Source of the DNA: CAYWRZ01 sp964460845
GTDB lineage: Bacteria > Bacteroidota > Bacteroidia > Flavobacteriales_D > UBA2798
Length of the DNA stretch: 64,000 nucleotides
Reading direction: 5' to 3'
Assembly (NCBI GenBank): GCA_964460845.1
Contig: CAYWRZ010000010.1
Coordinates: forward strand, 48,546-112,545
Shown: positions 45,365-55,252 of the stretch, one piece after another
Position numbering within the stretch: position 1 is the first letter of the stretch
How the letters are laid out: each line of letters opens with the position of its first letter
Translations under genes and position numbers: made by a program
Notes under the pieces: model-generated
Told to the model about the DNA's origin: nothing
The model's input: only the letters and a program-made list of their open reading frames with translations
Database searches by the model: none

Positions 45365-47467
45365 ATGAAAAACATTCGTGTTTTATCAGTCGTGCTTCTT
45401 TCTGTGGGTCTTTCCACTTTTGCCGCCGCGCAGGATCATGATCACGGTTTTTGCGGTGCTACCGAGGCCCGAAAGAAGCTTATCGAACAGTATCCTGAGA
45501 TTTTGGCCAATGAAGAAGCCCTGGAGCGTTCTACCCGTGAATATGTCGAAGCCAATAAAGGACAGCGCTCTTCGCAGGTATATATTATTCCGGTCGTTTT
45601 TCACATCGTGCACCAGTATGGTTCCGAGAACATCTCTGATCAGAAAATATACGAAGCGATTGAGACGCTTAACCGCGATTTCCGCAAGCTGAATCCCGAT
45701 ACGGCAAGTATCGTTCCCGAATTTGATACCATTGCCGCCGATGCCCGTATTGAGTTCAGGCTGGCTACCATCGACCCGCTGGGTAATTGTACCAACGGTA
45801 TCGATCGCATTGCCTCCGTACAGACCTATATAGGTAGCGACGAAGCCAAGCTCAATCCCTGGCCACGCAACAAGTATCTTAACATTTGGGTAGTAGCCGA
45901 TATGCGCCCCGGCGTAGGTGGTTATGCCTATTATCCTTCGGCAGTAGCAGGAGGCTTTATGAGCTTTCGCGACGGTATCGTAGTGCGTTACGGTACAGTA
46001 GGTAACAGCTCGGGTGGCGCCCCTCAGCGTACCATCACGCACGAAGTAGGTCACTACCTTAATTTGGCACATACCTGGGGTAGCACCAACGATCCCGGTA
46101 TAGCCTGTGGCGACGACGGAGTATCCGATACCCCCATCACAAAAGGATGGAGCGTGTGTAACCTTTCAGGTGCAGAGTGTGATACCAGCATCGTGGAAAA
46201 CGTGCAGAACTATATGGAATATGCGTTTTGCTCCAATATGTTTACTGCCGGACAGGTAGCTCGTATGCACGCTACCCTTAACGATCCCACCGCCAGCCGT
46301 AACAACCTTTGGACTCCCGCCAACCTGGCCGCTACCGGCACCGATGGCATCACTGATCTTGTATGTGCCCCCAAAGCCGATTTCTACCCTAACCGTAAAA
46401 TGGTTTGTGTGGGTAATAATGTCATCTTCCACGACAATACTCAACATGGTGCAGCTACAACCTGGTCCTGGACATTTCAGGATGGTACTCCCGCCACTTC
46501 TACCGTGCGCCAGCCGACCGTTTCTTTCAGCTCTCCGGGTTGGAAAACAGTTACGCTTACCGTCACTAACGATCAGGGTACCGATACTTACACCAATACC
46601 CGAACCATCCTTATAAGTGAAACCACCGCTCAATACCAGTGGCCTATCTACGAAGGTTTTGAGTCTGCATCGGTATTCAACGGTTTTTGGACCGTGAATA
46701 ACCCCGATAACAACGGTTCGGTGTTTACACGTTCAACCGAGGCGGCTTATAGCGGTAATGCTTCTGTGAAACTGTCATCGTTTAATGCCGGCCTCAATCC
46801 GCTGGTAGCCGGAGATAATGACAAGGATGAACTTATTACTCCCTCTATCGATCTGAGCGGTATCAGCCCCGGCATGGTCGTTTTCCGTTATGCGTATGCC
46901 ACTCAGGCGCTCACACCGGCCGACATTACCGAAAAGCTCGAAATTTTCAACTCGACCGATTGTGGGGTAACCTGGTTGCTTCGTAAAACCATCTCGGGTA
47001 CTGCCCTTACTACGGCATCGCACGCTGCAGATCCTTATACACCGGCCAGCCGTTCCGAATGGGGTAAAGCGGGCTTTAACCTGCTGCCTACCGTAATTGG
47101 TCCCAGCGTAAGGTTTAAGTTTGTATATACTTCCGGTATTTACAGCAATAACCTTTGGATAGATGATATCAATATTGTGAGCGGCGTGGTAGATGTGGAA
47201 GAAGTAGAGCCGACTCCTGAGATAGAAGTGTTCCCTAACCCTTTTGCCGACTACACCCGTCTGCGTCTCCAATTAGTCGAAACAGCGCCTTTGGTAATTA
47301 CACTGATTGACGCAAGCGGAAGACTGGTACGCGAAGTTTACTCGGGTCAGGCGCAAGCCGGCGAGCATAACATCGACATTCAGGGTGCCGGTCTCGACAA
47401 AGGATTCTATTTCCTCCGTATTCAAACCGGAAATGCATCTTTCGTACGTACGCTGGTACACCAGTAA
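45365..47467 (+). CDS. M43 (pappalysin/cytophagalysin-type) metalloprotease with PKD and T9SS sorting domain
   Basis: 700 residues from the ATG at 45365, where the signal peptide KNIRVLSVVLLSVGLSTFAAAQ begins. Zinc-binding motif HEVGHYLNLAH at residues 226-236 followed by TWG, with a Met-turn near NYMEYAF: the M43 signature. A pro-region-like N-terminus (VVFHIVHQYG.. and LNRDFRKLNPD) precedes it. After the catalytic domain come a PKD domain (about 345-425, WSWTFQDGTP and TLTVTNDQG), a beta-rich domain (about 430-610), and a C-terminal T9SS type A domain (EVFPNPFADYTRLRLQL, KGFYFLRI). Expected to be a secreted or cell-surface protease. Monocistronic with its own terminator. Confidence 0.93.
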   Translation: MKNIRVLSVVLLSVGLSTFAAAQDHDHGFCGATEARKKLIEQYPEILANEEALERSTREYVEANKGQRSSQVYIIPVVFHIVHQYGSENISDQKIYEAIETLNRDFRKLNPDTASIVPEFDTIAADARIEFRLATIDPLGNCTNGIDRIASVQTYIGSDEAKLNPWPRNKYLNIWVVADMRPGVGGYAYYPSAVAGGFMSFRDGIVVRYGTVGNSSGGAPQRTITHEVGHYLNLAHTWGSTNDPGIACGDDGVSDTPITKGWSVCNLSGAECDTSIVENVQNYMEYAFCSNMFTAGQVARMHATLNDPTASRNNLWTPANLAATGTDGITDLVCAPKADFYPNRKMVCVGNNVIFHDNTQHGAATTWSWTFQDGTPATSTVRQPTVSFSSPGWKTVTLTVTNDQGTDTYTNTRTILISETTAQYQWPIYEGFESASVFNGFWTVNNPDNNGSVFTRSTEAAYSGNASVKLSSFNAGLNPLVAGDNDKDELITPSIDLSGISPGMVVFRYAYATQALTPADITEKLEIFNSTDCGVTWLLRKTISGTALTTASHAADPYTPASRSEWGKAGFNLLPTVIGPSVRFKFVYTSGIYSNNLWIDDINIVSGVVDVEEVEPTPEIEVFPNPFADYTRLRLQLVETAPLVITLIDASGRLVREVYSGQAQAGEHNIDIQGAGLDKGFYFLRIQTGNASFVRTLVHQ

Positions 47468-47485
47468 ATCCGTATAAATTTCTTC

Positions 47486-47516
47486 AAAGCCCCGACGTTC
47501 ATCGCCGGGGCTTTTT
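47486..47516 (+). terminator. intrinsic terminator of the M43 protease gene
   Basis: Stem AAAGCCCCG (47486-47494) with CGGGGCTTT (47506-47514), an 11-base loop, and a T-rich tail. Confidence 0.9.
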
Positions 47517-47638
47517 CTTTTCACGGGGAGAGGGTATTGCCACATTGTGAAAAACAGCCCGTAACTTTTTTTATCGCTTCGCCGTTTGACACAATTAAAC
47601 CCCTCTAACTCCACCTTCCGAATGAAGCGCAGGAATGT

Positions 47639-48328
47639 ATGAAAACCGGTTTCCTGTTCCTGCTACTTTGGCTCGGAATGTCGGGCGAATCATACCGCCG
47701 GGTATTTGGAGAAGATTACGAAAAAGCCCTCGCTTTTACAGCGACTCATGAAAAAGATTTTGAGTTGGCCGCTCAACGTTTTCAGGTTGACTCCCGTTTT
47801 TTGAAAACCATTGTATTCCCGGAATTGATCCGCTATTCGCAATTCCGCGACTTTTTTGAGACCACCGCGCTGGAGTGGCTATATGTGCAAGGAGGTAGCC
47901 AGTCGGCCGATTTTTCGATCGGTCCTTTCCAGATGAAGCCGTCGTTTGCAGAGACGATAGAAAGCTATGCTTCATCGGAAGAGTCACTTCGCGCAGGATT
48001 CGGATTTGTCGCGCTTTACGATAGCGGATCGCCCATTCGGCACCAACGCCTGGAGCGTCTGAAACAGCTTTCCTGGCAACTGGTGTATCTATCTTGTTTT
48101 ATTAAAATAGCGGATCATCGTTTTTCCGCGTATCCTTTCGCAGGCGAAATTGCTCGCCTGCGTTTTTATTGTGTGGCGTATAATGCCGGATTTATGCGCG
48201 AAGAGGCTTCTATTAACGCTTTGTCTGAACAGCGTAACTTTCCTTATGGCAGTAAATATCCTTCCGAAATGCAGTATGTATATGCCGATGTGGCGATAGA
48301 TTATTTTAACCGTTACCTGCGGCAATAA
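47639..48328 (+). CDS. predicted lytic-transglycosylase-like (lysozyme fold) exported protein
   Basis: 229 residues with a short signal-like hydrophobic N-terminus (KTGFLFLLLWLGM). It carries, in the order and spacing of SLT/GH23-type lytic transglycosylases, a candidate catalytic Glu62 (VFPELIRYS), a GxxQ-like motif (SIGPFQMKPSF, 93-103), and an AYNAG motif (180-184). This suggests peptidoglycan cleavage in the periplasm, but overall similarity is low and the assignment is inference from motifs. The stop overlaps the frame of the downstream lipoprotein gene (TAATG), so the two are probably co-transcribed. Confidence 0.6.
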   Translation: MKTGFLFLLLWLGMSGESYRRVFGEDYEKALAFTATHEKDFELAAQRFQVDSRFLKTIVFPELIRYSQFRDFFETTALEWLYVQGGSQSADFSIGPFQMKPSFAETIESYASSEESLRAGFGFVALYDSGSPIRHQRLERLKQLSWQLVYLSCFIKIADHRFSAYPFAGEIARLRFYCVAYNAGFMREEASINALSEQRNFPYGSKYPSEMQYVYADVAIDYFNRYLRQ

Positions 48329-48375
48329 TGAATAAGGTCGGCCTCCGTTTTAACTATAATGTTATTTTTACGGAA

Positions 48376-49872
48376 ATGAGTCGTGCAAATCTGCATATTC
48401 TTTGGGTCGCTGCGTGGTGTGTTACAGTCTGCTTTACGGCCTGTGCGCCCGAGACCATAGCCGATAAAACTGATCTCCCCGTTATAGCCGAAGATACCGT
48501 GCAGCCCGAACCTCCGCTGGTTCGCCCACCATTCGCCGCGCTTGATCCTCCTTTTCAGGCCGTTGAGGTCGATCCCGTGCAGGGCGGCGTGTATCCCGTT
48601 CCCGGTACAAAAGGTTCGGCACTTCATATTCCTCCGGGTGTGTTGGTCGATTCATTGCGTATGCCTTTACAGGAAAAAGTAGTGTTGCATTACCGCGAAT
48701 TTCACGACGCAATACCGATTTATCTTTCCGGCATACCGCTCGACTATGATGCCGCCGGTATTCTTCGTCGCTTCGAAACGGCCGGTATGTTTGAGCTTCG
48801 CGCCCTTTCGCCCCAGCAGGTACTGGTCGATTCGGGAAAAGTGATCAGCGTTACTTTTGGCGGAACGGTAAAAGAAAATGTATATCCTTTATTTAAGCTC
48901 GATGAAGAACTGACGCGCAACTGGCATTACATGGATCACAGGGGGTATGCGCCGAATACAGAGAAAGCGCAGTTATTGCAAAGGGATCGGAACCTGCTCA
49001 AAATTCCGCTCGGCCCTGAATATTTTGCGTTTAACTATATGGCTGCGCTCGACGTGATGCTTCACGACAATACCGCACGTATCAATCAGCAGCGCAATAA
49101 TCCCGAAATGAAAACCCGGGTAAGTGAGTATGGCCTTAGCTGGTCGAACATTTACAATTACGAAAAAATTAGTTTCTCCGGCGCCCAATACCTGGCTTCG
49201 ATGCTGGTGTGGAAAAAACGTTCGCGCGAAGAATTTCCTTCCTGGGCCGGCACAGCGCACAGCAAGCTCAGCCATAAGCAGGGTAATGTGTATCAACTTT
49301 ACCTGAAGGATCAGAAAAACAATGAATTTTATGCCGAAATAGAAGCGTTTATGCCGCTTAAATCGCTTTTTGAGCTACCGGCCTCGACTTGGAAATCGAG
49401 GTATGAAGAAGCCCTGAAAAGGCAACAGCTTAATGCGGAGAAATATGCCGCTTTACCCGATGTGTACCGCCATGCCGAACTACATCTTTTGGGAATATAT
49501 GCTTTCGCTCGCTTTTTGGATGATGCACCGAGAGTGCATGTCAATGCCGAATTCCGTTTCGATCAGCAGCGCCTGTCCGATACTTTACCGGAGGTGTATT
49601 ACCTGAGTGGCAATAATCGCTCCTTGCTTCGTTTTTCTGCATCGCAGTGGCATAACCTGATGCTGTGGCCCGATCCCGGGGCGCGTTTGTTTGCGGTATT
49701 CCCCGATGGCAGGATTTTTATCTATCCCGCCGAAAAATACCGGAAGCTCGATTTTAAAACCTTAGGCCAAAGTGAGCAGCGCCCTTCGCTGACTTTCGAA
49801 ATGGAATCGCGGGGCAAAATTGAATCGGAAGCGGGATTGCGGGAACTACTCGGATTACCGGTTTTACGTTAA
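48376..49872 (+). CDS. lipoprotein of unknown function
   Basis: About 498 residues. The frame starts with an ATG at 48328 that overlaps the previous stop, but the ATG at 48376 begins a proper lipoprotein signal (ANLHILWVAAWCVTVCFTAC), so it is preferred. After a Pro-rich linker there is a region that resembles the N-terminus of outer-membrane assembly or surface proteins (VYPVPGTKGSALHIPPGVLVDS), common in Bacteroidota hypothetical lipoproteins. The middle is helical and charged (PASTWKSRYEEALKRQQLNAEKYAAL). No enzyme signature. Probably co-transcribed with the lysozyme-like gene. Confidence 0.65.
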   Translation: MSRANLHILWVAAWCVTVCFTACAPETIADKTDLPVIAEDTVQPEPPLVRPPFAALDPPFQAVEVDPVQGGVYPVPGTKGSALHIPPGVLVDSLRMPLQEKVVLHYREFHDAIPIYLSGIPLDYDAAGILRRFETAGMFELRALSPQQVLVDSGKVISVTFGGTVKENVYPLFKLDEELTRNWHYMDHRGYAPNTEKAQLLQRDRNLLKIPLGPEYFAFNYMAALDVMLHDNTARINQQRNNPEMKTRVSEYGLSWSNIYNYEKISFSGAQYLASMLVWKKRSREEFPSWAGTAHSKLSHKQGNVYQLYLKDQKNNEFYAEIEAFMPLKSLFELPASTWKSRYEEALKRQQLNAEKYAALPDVYRHAELHLLGIYAFARFLDDAPRVHVNAEFRFDQQRLSDTLPEVYYLSGNNRSLLRFSASQWHNLMLWPDPGARLFAVFPDGRIFIYPAEKYRKLDFKTLGQSEQRPSLTFEMESRGKIESEAGLRELLGLPVLR

Positions 49873-49886
49873 GGGTGAAAACCGTT

Positions 49887-50546
49887 TTACCCCGCCAATC
49901 CGTTGCGGATGGCAAAGCGGATAAGCGCAGCAATATTATGCGCATCGAGCTTTTTCATCAGGTTGGTGCGGTGTGTATCGACAGTGCGATGGGATATAAA
50001 AAGCTTATCGCCTATTTCTTTATTGGAAAGTCCTTCTGCGATCAGACGAAGTATTTCGGTTTCCCTTTCGGTAAGCTGAGCCAGCAGCACGGCATCGGTA
50101 GGTGTAAGCGAAAAGCTTTCGTTGTTTTTTTTCGATCCGGCTAAAGCAAGGGTTACTTCGGTCGAAAAATATTTTTGTCCGGCGATCACTTTCCGAATGG
50201 CATCAAGCAGCTCGCTTTGATCCGAATTTTTTAGCATATACCCATCGGCTCCTATTTCCATAATGCGGCGTATAAGGGCGGGCTCGTTGTGCATGGTTAG
50301 CACGATAACGCGGGTTTCAGGAAACTTTTTTTTCAGAAGGATCGTGGCTTCCAATCCGTTCATTACCGGCATATCAATGTCGATCATGACCAAATCAGTT
50401 TGAAGCGTTTCCAATACCTGAAGGACCTTCTGCCCGTTATTGGCTTCTGCAATCACTTCCATATCAGGTTGTTCCTTGATAAGGGATTTGATACCGTCAA
50501 GAATAAGCTGGTGATCATCGGCCAGCACAATTTTTATACGCTTCAC
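49887..50546 (-). CDS. NarL/LuxR-family response regulator
   Basis: A DNA-binding response regulator. Receiver domain (about 1-120) with the acidic pair in VLADDHQLI and the phospho-acceptor Asp in DLVMIDIDMPVMNG, then a GerE/LuxR helix-turn-helix (LTERETEILRLIAEGLSNKEIGDKLFISHRTVDTH is spread over about 150-185). The start is uncertain: the first ATG-like codon is a GTG at 50546 (KRIKIVLADDH follows, as in homologues), while a TTG at 50573 would add nine residues. About 219 residues with the GTG. It lies 60 bp downstream of its partner kinase gene. Target genes unknown. Confidence 0.92.
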   Translation of the reverse strand: MKRIKIVLADDHQLILDGIKSLIKEQPDMEVIAEANNGQKVLQVLETLQTDLVMIDIDMPVMNGLEATILLKKKFPETRVIVLTMHNEPALIRRIMEIGADGYMLKNSDQSELLDAIRKVIAGQKYFSTEVTLALAGSKKNNESFSLTPTDAVLLAQLTERETEILRLIAEGLSNKEIGDKLFISHRTVDTHRTNLMKKLDAHNIAALIRFAIRNGLAG

Positions 50547-50606
50547 AGACAAGAGAATAAGATTCCGTATCAAAAATAAACCTTTTTCCCGAAGGAAAAA
50601 GAAAAG

Positions 50607-52568
50607 CTAAGCTACCGGAATACGGATGGTTACTACTGTACCTGATACCGGCCCCGGGCTGTAATTCATTTCACCACCTACGGTATGCAGACGGCTTGAA
50701 ATGTTCATCAGGCCGATACCCGCCCGGTGTCCCTCGAAGTCAAATCCCCGGCCGTTATCTTCTACAATGAGGATAATATGGTTTTTATTCCGGAAAAGCT
50801 GTACCGATACCCGATTGGCCTGTGCGTGCCGGATGATGTTGCTGCTCAGTTCCTGACTGATGCGGAAAAGTGTAATTTCTACGGCTTCATCCGGTCGCGT
50901 TTCGATGCCGAAATGTTCAAATTCATAGCTAATCTGAGCGTTTCCGAGGCTTTTCTGGAGCATATCTTCGATAGCGGGAATCAATCCGAGCTCAGATAAC
51001 ACTTTGGGCATCATTTGGTGAGAGAGCGAACGTACATCATCGGCCGTATCGTCTAGAATACGGGTCAGCTCTTTCAGCTTTGATCCCTGTGCTTCGTTTG
51101 GAAGCGACTGCCCGAGTTTTTGCCAGGCGAGCTTTAAGCCGCCGAGCTGTTGTCCGATACCGTCGTGCAGATCTTTGGCGATACGTTTACGTTCTTCTTC
51201 GGTAGCGTGTATTACGGCCTTCAGTCCCGATTCGCGTTCACGGATAAGTGCGGCATCGCGTTTTCCCCGTTCGATCCGTTTGTTGCGTTGTACGATATAT
51301 AAGCCGAAGAAGAAAATGCCCAGGGTGAGTCCACCGAGGCTCAATGTCCATTTTTTCTGGGTTTCGGCCTGTAGTTTTCGGGTTTCCGATTCGAGCTCGG
51401 CCAGTGCCCGTTTTTCGCTTTCACGCGCCAAATCACGGGTTTTTTTGGCGTTTTGGTAGCGGGCTTCGGCTTCGTTGACCTGCCTGCTTTGCTCCTGGTT
51501 GAACATGGAGTCAGAAACCTGTATCACCAAATCCTGATAGCGCAGCGCTTCGGGGTAATTGCCGGTAGCTTCGGCGACAGAGGATAGTCCGTCGTAACAC
51601 TGGCGCCTTACGCGGTTGATTCCGTTTTCGTTGGCGTGGGCCAGGGCTTCGAGAAAATAACGTTGTGCTTCGGCATAGCGTTTCAAGCTGAGCAGGGCTC
51701 CTCCGGCATTGGCACCGTAATGCGCCTCACCCGAAACGTCGCCGATTTCCTGACTGAGCTTGTATGCGTTCAGGTAGTGGGTGAGTCCTTCTTCCATTTT
51801 ACCTAAGCTACGGTAGCTTACGCCAATGTTGTTTTCGCAGTTAGCGGCATCCATAAGCGCACCGCTTTCTTTGAACAGTACGCTGGCTTGCAGCATATAA
51901 AAAAGCGCGCTGTCGGGCAGGCCGTTGCGTTGATAATATACGCCCAGGTTACCCAGTGAGCCGGCTATGCCGTAAGGATATTGTTGATCCTCGAAAATAT
52001 GGAGGGCTTCGAGGGTATATTCTTTCATTTTTTCGTAGTTCTTCATCGACGCGTAAATGTTCGCGATGTTGTTATAGGTCATGCCCATATAGGGACGGTT
52101 GTCCATTTCGATGAAGATGTCGAGCGCTTCGAGCTGACAGCGTAGCGATTCTTCGTAGTTGGCCTGTTCATTTTCGATATTACCGATTTTGCTGAGCGAG
52201 GAGCCCATACCGGGTTTATCGTTCAGGTGGCGGCGTATTTCCAGGGCTTTTTTGTTCATGACCAGCGAGAGGTTGAACTTTCCCTGCCGATAGGTGAGAA
52301 TTCCGGCGCTGTTGTATGCTTCGCCCAGCAATGCCGAATCATTAAGCTCAAGTGCCAGCTTCAGGGCTTCGGCAGATACTTTTTCGGCTTTTTTTGCATC
52401 CGAAAAACCGTATTGCCACGACAGCTCGATCAGAATAAGCACCCGCTCTTTTCCTTCTGCGAGGGGGAGTTCGCGTTCGAGCGAGTCTGTCGGGTTTTGC
52501 TGCGCCCATACCTGTGTACCTGCAAGCGGACAGAGCAGCAAGAAAAGAAAATGCAGGTATTTTGTCAT
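50607..52568 (-). CDS. TPR sensor histidine kinase (HisKA_3 type)
   Basis: 653 residues: a signal peptide (YLHFLFLLLCPLAGTQVWAQ), then about ten TPR units (for example NDSALLGEAYNSAGILTYRQGKF and repeated YNNIANIYASMKNYEKM) at residues 30-390 that would lie outside the membrane. Next are a coiled-coil, a membrane helix (WTLSLGGLTLGIFFFGLYIV) near 415, and a NarX-type kinase core: EEERKRIAKDLHDGIGQQLGG with phospho-acceptor His468, then a HATPase domain (SSNIIRHAQA, VEDNGRGFDF, GIGLMNISSR). Paired with the NarL-type regulator encoded immediately downstream. The ligand is not identifiable. Confidence 0.93.
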   Translation of the reverse strand: MTKYLHFLFLLLCPLAGTQVWAQQNPTDSLERELPLAEGKERVLILIELSWQYGFSDAKKAEKVSAEALKLALELNDSALLGEAYNSAGILTYRQGKFNLSLVMNKKALEIRRHLNDKPGMGSSLSKIGNIENEQANYEESLRCQLEALDIFIEMDNRPYMGMTYNNIANIYASMKNYEKMKEYTLEALHIFEDQQYPYGIAGSLGNLGVYYQRNGLPDSALFYMLQASVLFKESGALMDAANCENNIGVSYRSLGKMEEGLTHYLNAYKLSQEIGDVSGEAHYGANAGGALLSLKRYAEAQRYFLEALAHANENGINRVRRQCYDGLSSVAEATGNYPEALRYQDLVIQVSDSMFNQEQSRQVNEAEARYQNAKKTRDLARESEKRALAELESETRKLQAETQKKWTLSLGGLTLGIFFFGLYIVQRNKRIERGKRDAALIRERESGLKAVIHATEEERKRIAKDLHDGIGQQLGGLKLAWQKLGQSLPNEAQGSKLKELTRILDDTADDVRSLSHQMMPKVLSELGLIPAIEDMLQKSLGNAQISYEFEHFGIETRPDEAVEITLFRISQELSSNIIRHAQANRVSVQLFRNKNHIILIVEDNGRGFDFEGHRAGIGLMNISSRLHTVGGEMNYSPGPVSGTVVTIRIPVA

Positions 52569-52579
52569 GGCTCTCCGGT

Positions 52580-54124
52580 TTACAGCGGAATATTACCGTG
52601 CTTTTTGCGGGGTAGGGAAACGGCTTTGTTTTCGAGCATGCGAAACGCCTTAATGAGCTTTTCCCGGGTTTGCTCGGGTACAATTACCTCATCTACAAAA
52701 CCCCGTTCGGCAGCGCGATATGGATTGGCAAACAGGTTGGTGTATTCCTGTTCCTTTTCTTTGAGCTTTGCAGCCGGATCGGAGGCTTCGCTGATTTCTT
52801 TCCGGAAAATGATTTCGGCTGCGCCTTTGGCGCCCATTACCGCAATTTCGGCCGTAGGCCAAGCGTAATTCATATCGGCACCGATATGTTTGGAGTTCAT
52901 CACATCGTAAGCGCCGCCGTATGCTTTTCGGGTAATGACGGTAATGCGGGGTACAGTAGCTTCACAGAAAGCATAAAGCAGCTTGGCACCATTGGCGATA
53001 ATGCCGTTCCATTCCTGATCGGTACCGGGGAGGAAACCGGGCACGTCTTCAAATACGAGCAGGGGGATATTGAAAGAATCGCAAAAACGCACAAAACGAG
53101 CGCCTTTGAGCGAAGATTTAATATCGAGCACTCCGGCCAAAAAGGCAGGTTGGTTAGCGACAATGCCTATGCTGCGTCCGGCTAAGCGGGCGAAACCGAC
53201 GACCATATTTTCGGCGAAGTCTTTATGCGCTTCGAAGAAAGAATCTTCATCCACCACATGATTGATCACATCGCGGATATCGTAAGGCTGGTTGGGGTTT
53301 TCGGGGATGAGGTCGTTGAGCGCGGGGCGAAGCTCCGATCCCGGCGATTCGTAGGGATAAGAAGGGGCATCTTCCTCGCAGTTAAGCGGTATATAGCTCA
53401 GCGTGCGGCGTAGCTGCTGCAGGCATTCGATTTCGTTGACGGCGGTAAAATGCGTCACTCCCGATTTGACGGCATGGGTAGAGGCACCGCCCAGCTCTTC
53501 GGCCGAAACTTCTTCGTGGGTTACGGTTTTTACCACGTTGGGTCCGGTAACGAACATGTACGAATTATTCTCGACCATGTAGATAAAATCAGTCAGTGCC
53601 GGAGAATATACGGCGCCGCCTGCACAGGGGCCCATAATGGCCGAGAGTTGCGGTATTACACCCGAAGCCTGCGTATTGCGGTAGAAAATATCGGCGTATC
53701 CGGCTAATGATACCACGCCCTCCTGAATGCGTGCGCCGCCTGAGTCATTGAGCCCGATTACGGGACAGCCGTTTTGCACAGCCAAATCCATAATGCGGCA
53801 TATCTTTTCGGCATGGGTTTCGGACAGCGAGCCGCCGAATACTGTGAAATCTTGTGCGAATACATAGACCTGACGCCCATCGATAGTGCCATAGCCGGTT
53901 ACTACGCCGTCGCCGGGGTATTTTTCCTTATCAAGTCCGAAATCGGACGACCGGTGGGTGACGAACATCCCTATTTCTTCGAACGAGTTTTCGTCGAGCA
54001 GAAAATGAATCCGTTCTCTGGCAGTAAGCTTCCCTTTTTTGTGTTGCGCTTCGATTCGGGTTTTGCCCCCGCCGAGGTGGGCTTCCGCGATTTTCTTTTC
54101 CAGTGCTGCCAGTTTTGTATTCAT
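52580..54124 (-). CDS. acyl-CoA carboxylase, carboxyltransferase beta subunit (propionyl-CoA type)
   Basis: 514 residues. It is the carboxyltransferase subunit of a biotin-dependent enzyme, transferring CO2 to propionyl-CoA or a related acyl-CoA, or acting in methylmalonyl-CoA decarboxylase. Family landmarks: GKLTARERIHFLLDENSFEEI, VFAQDFTVFGGSLSETHAEKI, GLNDSGGARIQEGV, GPCAGGAVYSPALTDFIYMV and the C-terminal AYGGAYDVMNSKHIGADMNYAWP. Nothing here encodes the biotin carboxylase or carrier subunits. The substrate and partner cannot be fixed from sequence. 11 bp upstream (in its direction) of the TPR kinase gene, so the three minus-strand genes may form one operon. Confidence 0.9.
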   Translation of the reverse strand: MNTKLAALEKKIAEAHLGGGKTRIEAQHKKGKLTARERIHFLLDENSFEEIGMFVTHRSSDFGLDKEKYPGDGVVTGYGTIDGRQVYVFAQDFTVFGGSLSETHAEKICRIMDLAVQNGCPVIGLNDSGGARIQEGVVSLAGYADIFYRNTQASGVIPQLSAIMGPCAGGAVYSPALTDFIYMVENNSYMFVTGPNVVKTVTHEEVSAEELGGASTHAVKSGVTHFTAVNEIECLQQLRRTLSYIPLNCEEDAPSYPYESPGSELRPALNDLIPENPNQPYDIRDVINHVVDEDSFFEAHKDFAENMVVGFARLAGRSIGIVANQPAFLAGVLDIKSSLKGARFVRFCDSFNIPLLVFEDVPGFLPGTDQEWNGIIANGAKLLYAFCEATVPRITVITRKAYGGAYDVMNSKHIGADMNYAWPTAEIAVMGAKGAAEIIFRKEISEASDPAAKLKEKEQEYTNLFANPYRAAERGFVDEVIVPEQTREKLIKAFRMLENKAVSLPRKKHGNIPL

Positions 54125-54247
54125 CAGATAGAGGAGGTGTTTTACACGCTAAAATTAGCAATACTGCACAGATTTAAAAACAGCACCCGTTATGGCATAC
54201 TTTTTGGCCTGTTTTTTGCGTTTTATTATCATGTAAAAGATAAAATT

Positions 54248-55063
54248 ATGAAAACTAAAGCCTTATTCTTTACAGTTTTGTTAGCCGGGACCTGTTCTTT
54301 GGCTCCGGCGTTGACCCAAAGCACGGCCGAAAGTGGGGGAGTAACGCTCAGAAAAATAGAAAATCAGGCTTTCAAGGCCGGAGAAGAGCTGCGTTACCGT
54401 TTGCATTACGGATTTATCGATGCGGGCGAGGCGGTGCTCAAAGTAAATACCTCTGAGAAAACCATTAACGGACGCGAGTTACTCCATCTCGAAGGCGTGG
54501 GGCGCAGTTTGAGCGCTTTCGACTGGTTTTTCAAAGTGCGTGACCGTTACGAGTCGTATATCGACAGCGAAGGCGTGTTTCCCTGGCTGTTTATCCGAAG
54601 GGTGCACGAAGGCGGATTTGAAATCAACCAGGATTACAGCTTTATCCAGCACAAAAACAAGGTGGATAACGGTAAAGGAGAAACTTTTGAAGTGCCTATG
54701 GGCGTGCAGGATATGATCTCGGCTTTTTATTACGCCCGTACGCTGGATTTTGAGAATGCCCGTAAAGGCGACATTTTCACTATCCCGATGTTTTACGACA
54801 ACACCAATTTCCCCTTGCGTATCAAATACATGGGCAAAGACGACGTATCGCTGCGCATGGGTAAGTTTCGCTGCCTGAAATTTGTGCCGGTGGTGGAAAA
54901 GGGTCGTATTTTCAAGAGCGAAGAAGACATGACCGTATGGATTACCGACGATCAGAACAAGATACCCATTTTGGCCAAAGCTAAAATTCTGGTGGGCTCT
55001 ATCAAGATGGAAGTGGTAGAGTATAAGAACCTGGCCGGTCCCATTTCCAAGATTAAAAAGTAA
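54248..55063 (+). CDS. DUF3108 exported protein
   Basis: About 271 residues from the ATG at 54248, which begins the signal peptide (KTKALFFTVLLAGTCSLAPALTQ). The frame is open far upstream inside the antisense of the carboxylase gene, but that part is not real. The mature domain matches DUF3108: FKAGEELRYRLHYGFIDAGEAVLKV, an aromatic-rich middle and the closing WITDDQNKIPILAKAKILVGSIKMEV. Typically periplasmic or surface beta-barrel-like proteins of unknown role. Monocistronic with its own terminator; divergent from the carboxylase gene. Confidence 0.85.
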   Translation: MKTKALFFTVLLAGTCSLAPALTQSTAESGGVTLRKIENQAFKAGEELRYRLHYGFIDAGEAVLKVNTSEKTINGRELLHLEGVGRSLSAFDWFFKVRDRYESYIDSEGVFPWLFIRRVHEGGFEINQDYSFIQHKNKVDNGKGETFEVPMGVQDMISAFYYARTLDFENARKGDIFTIPMFYDNTNFPLRIKYMGKDDVSLRMGKFRCLKFVPVVEKGRIFKSEEDMTVWITDDQNKIPILAKAKILVGSIKMEVVEYKNLAGPISKIKK

Positions 55064-55081
55064 CTGCCTGCCTTTTCTGCC

Positions 55082-55111
55082 AACCCCGACCCTAAGTGTC
55101 GGGGTTTTTTT
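55082..55111 (+). terminator. intrinsic terminator of the DUF3108 gene
   Basis: A perfect 9-bp stem (AACCCCGAC 55082-55090 with GTCGGGGTT 55098-55106), loop CCTAAGT, followed by T5. Confidence 0.93.
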
Positions 55112-55252
55112 ATGCCTGCTCCGGCGCACTTGTCAACACGGGGTTTTTGATAAATCGCCTCTGTGTTCGCAGGTATTTTCCTTAACTTGCCTGACGAATT
55201 AACCGTGCGTTTCTGCGTGCGGATCCTGCACTTCTGCCGAAATTATTTTGCC

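Noticed and set aside
45040..45441. 133-codon open frame before the M43 protease
   Set aside because: Runs out of frame into the protease signal peptide and has no domain or sensible composition.
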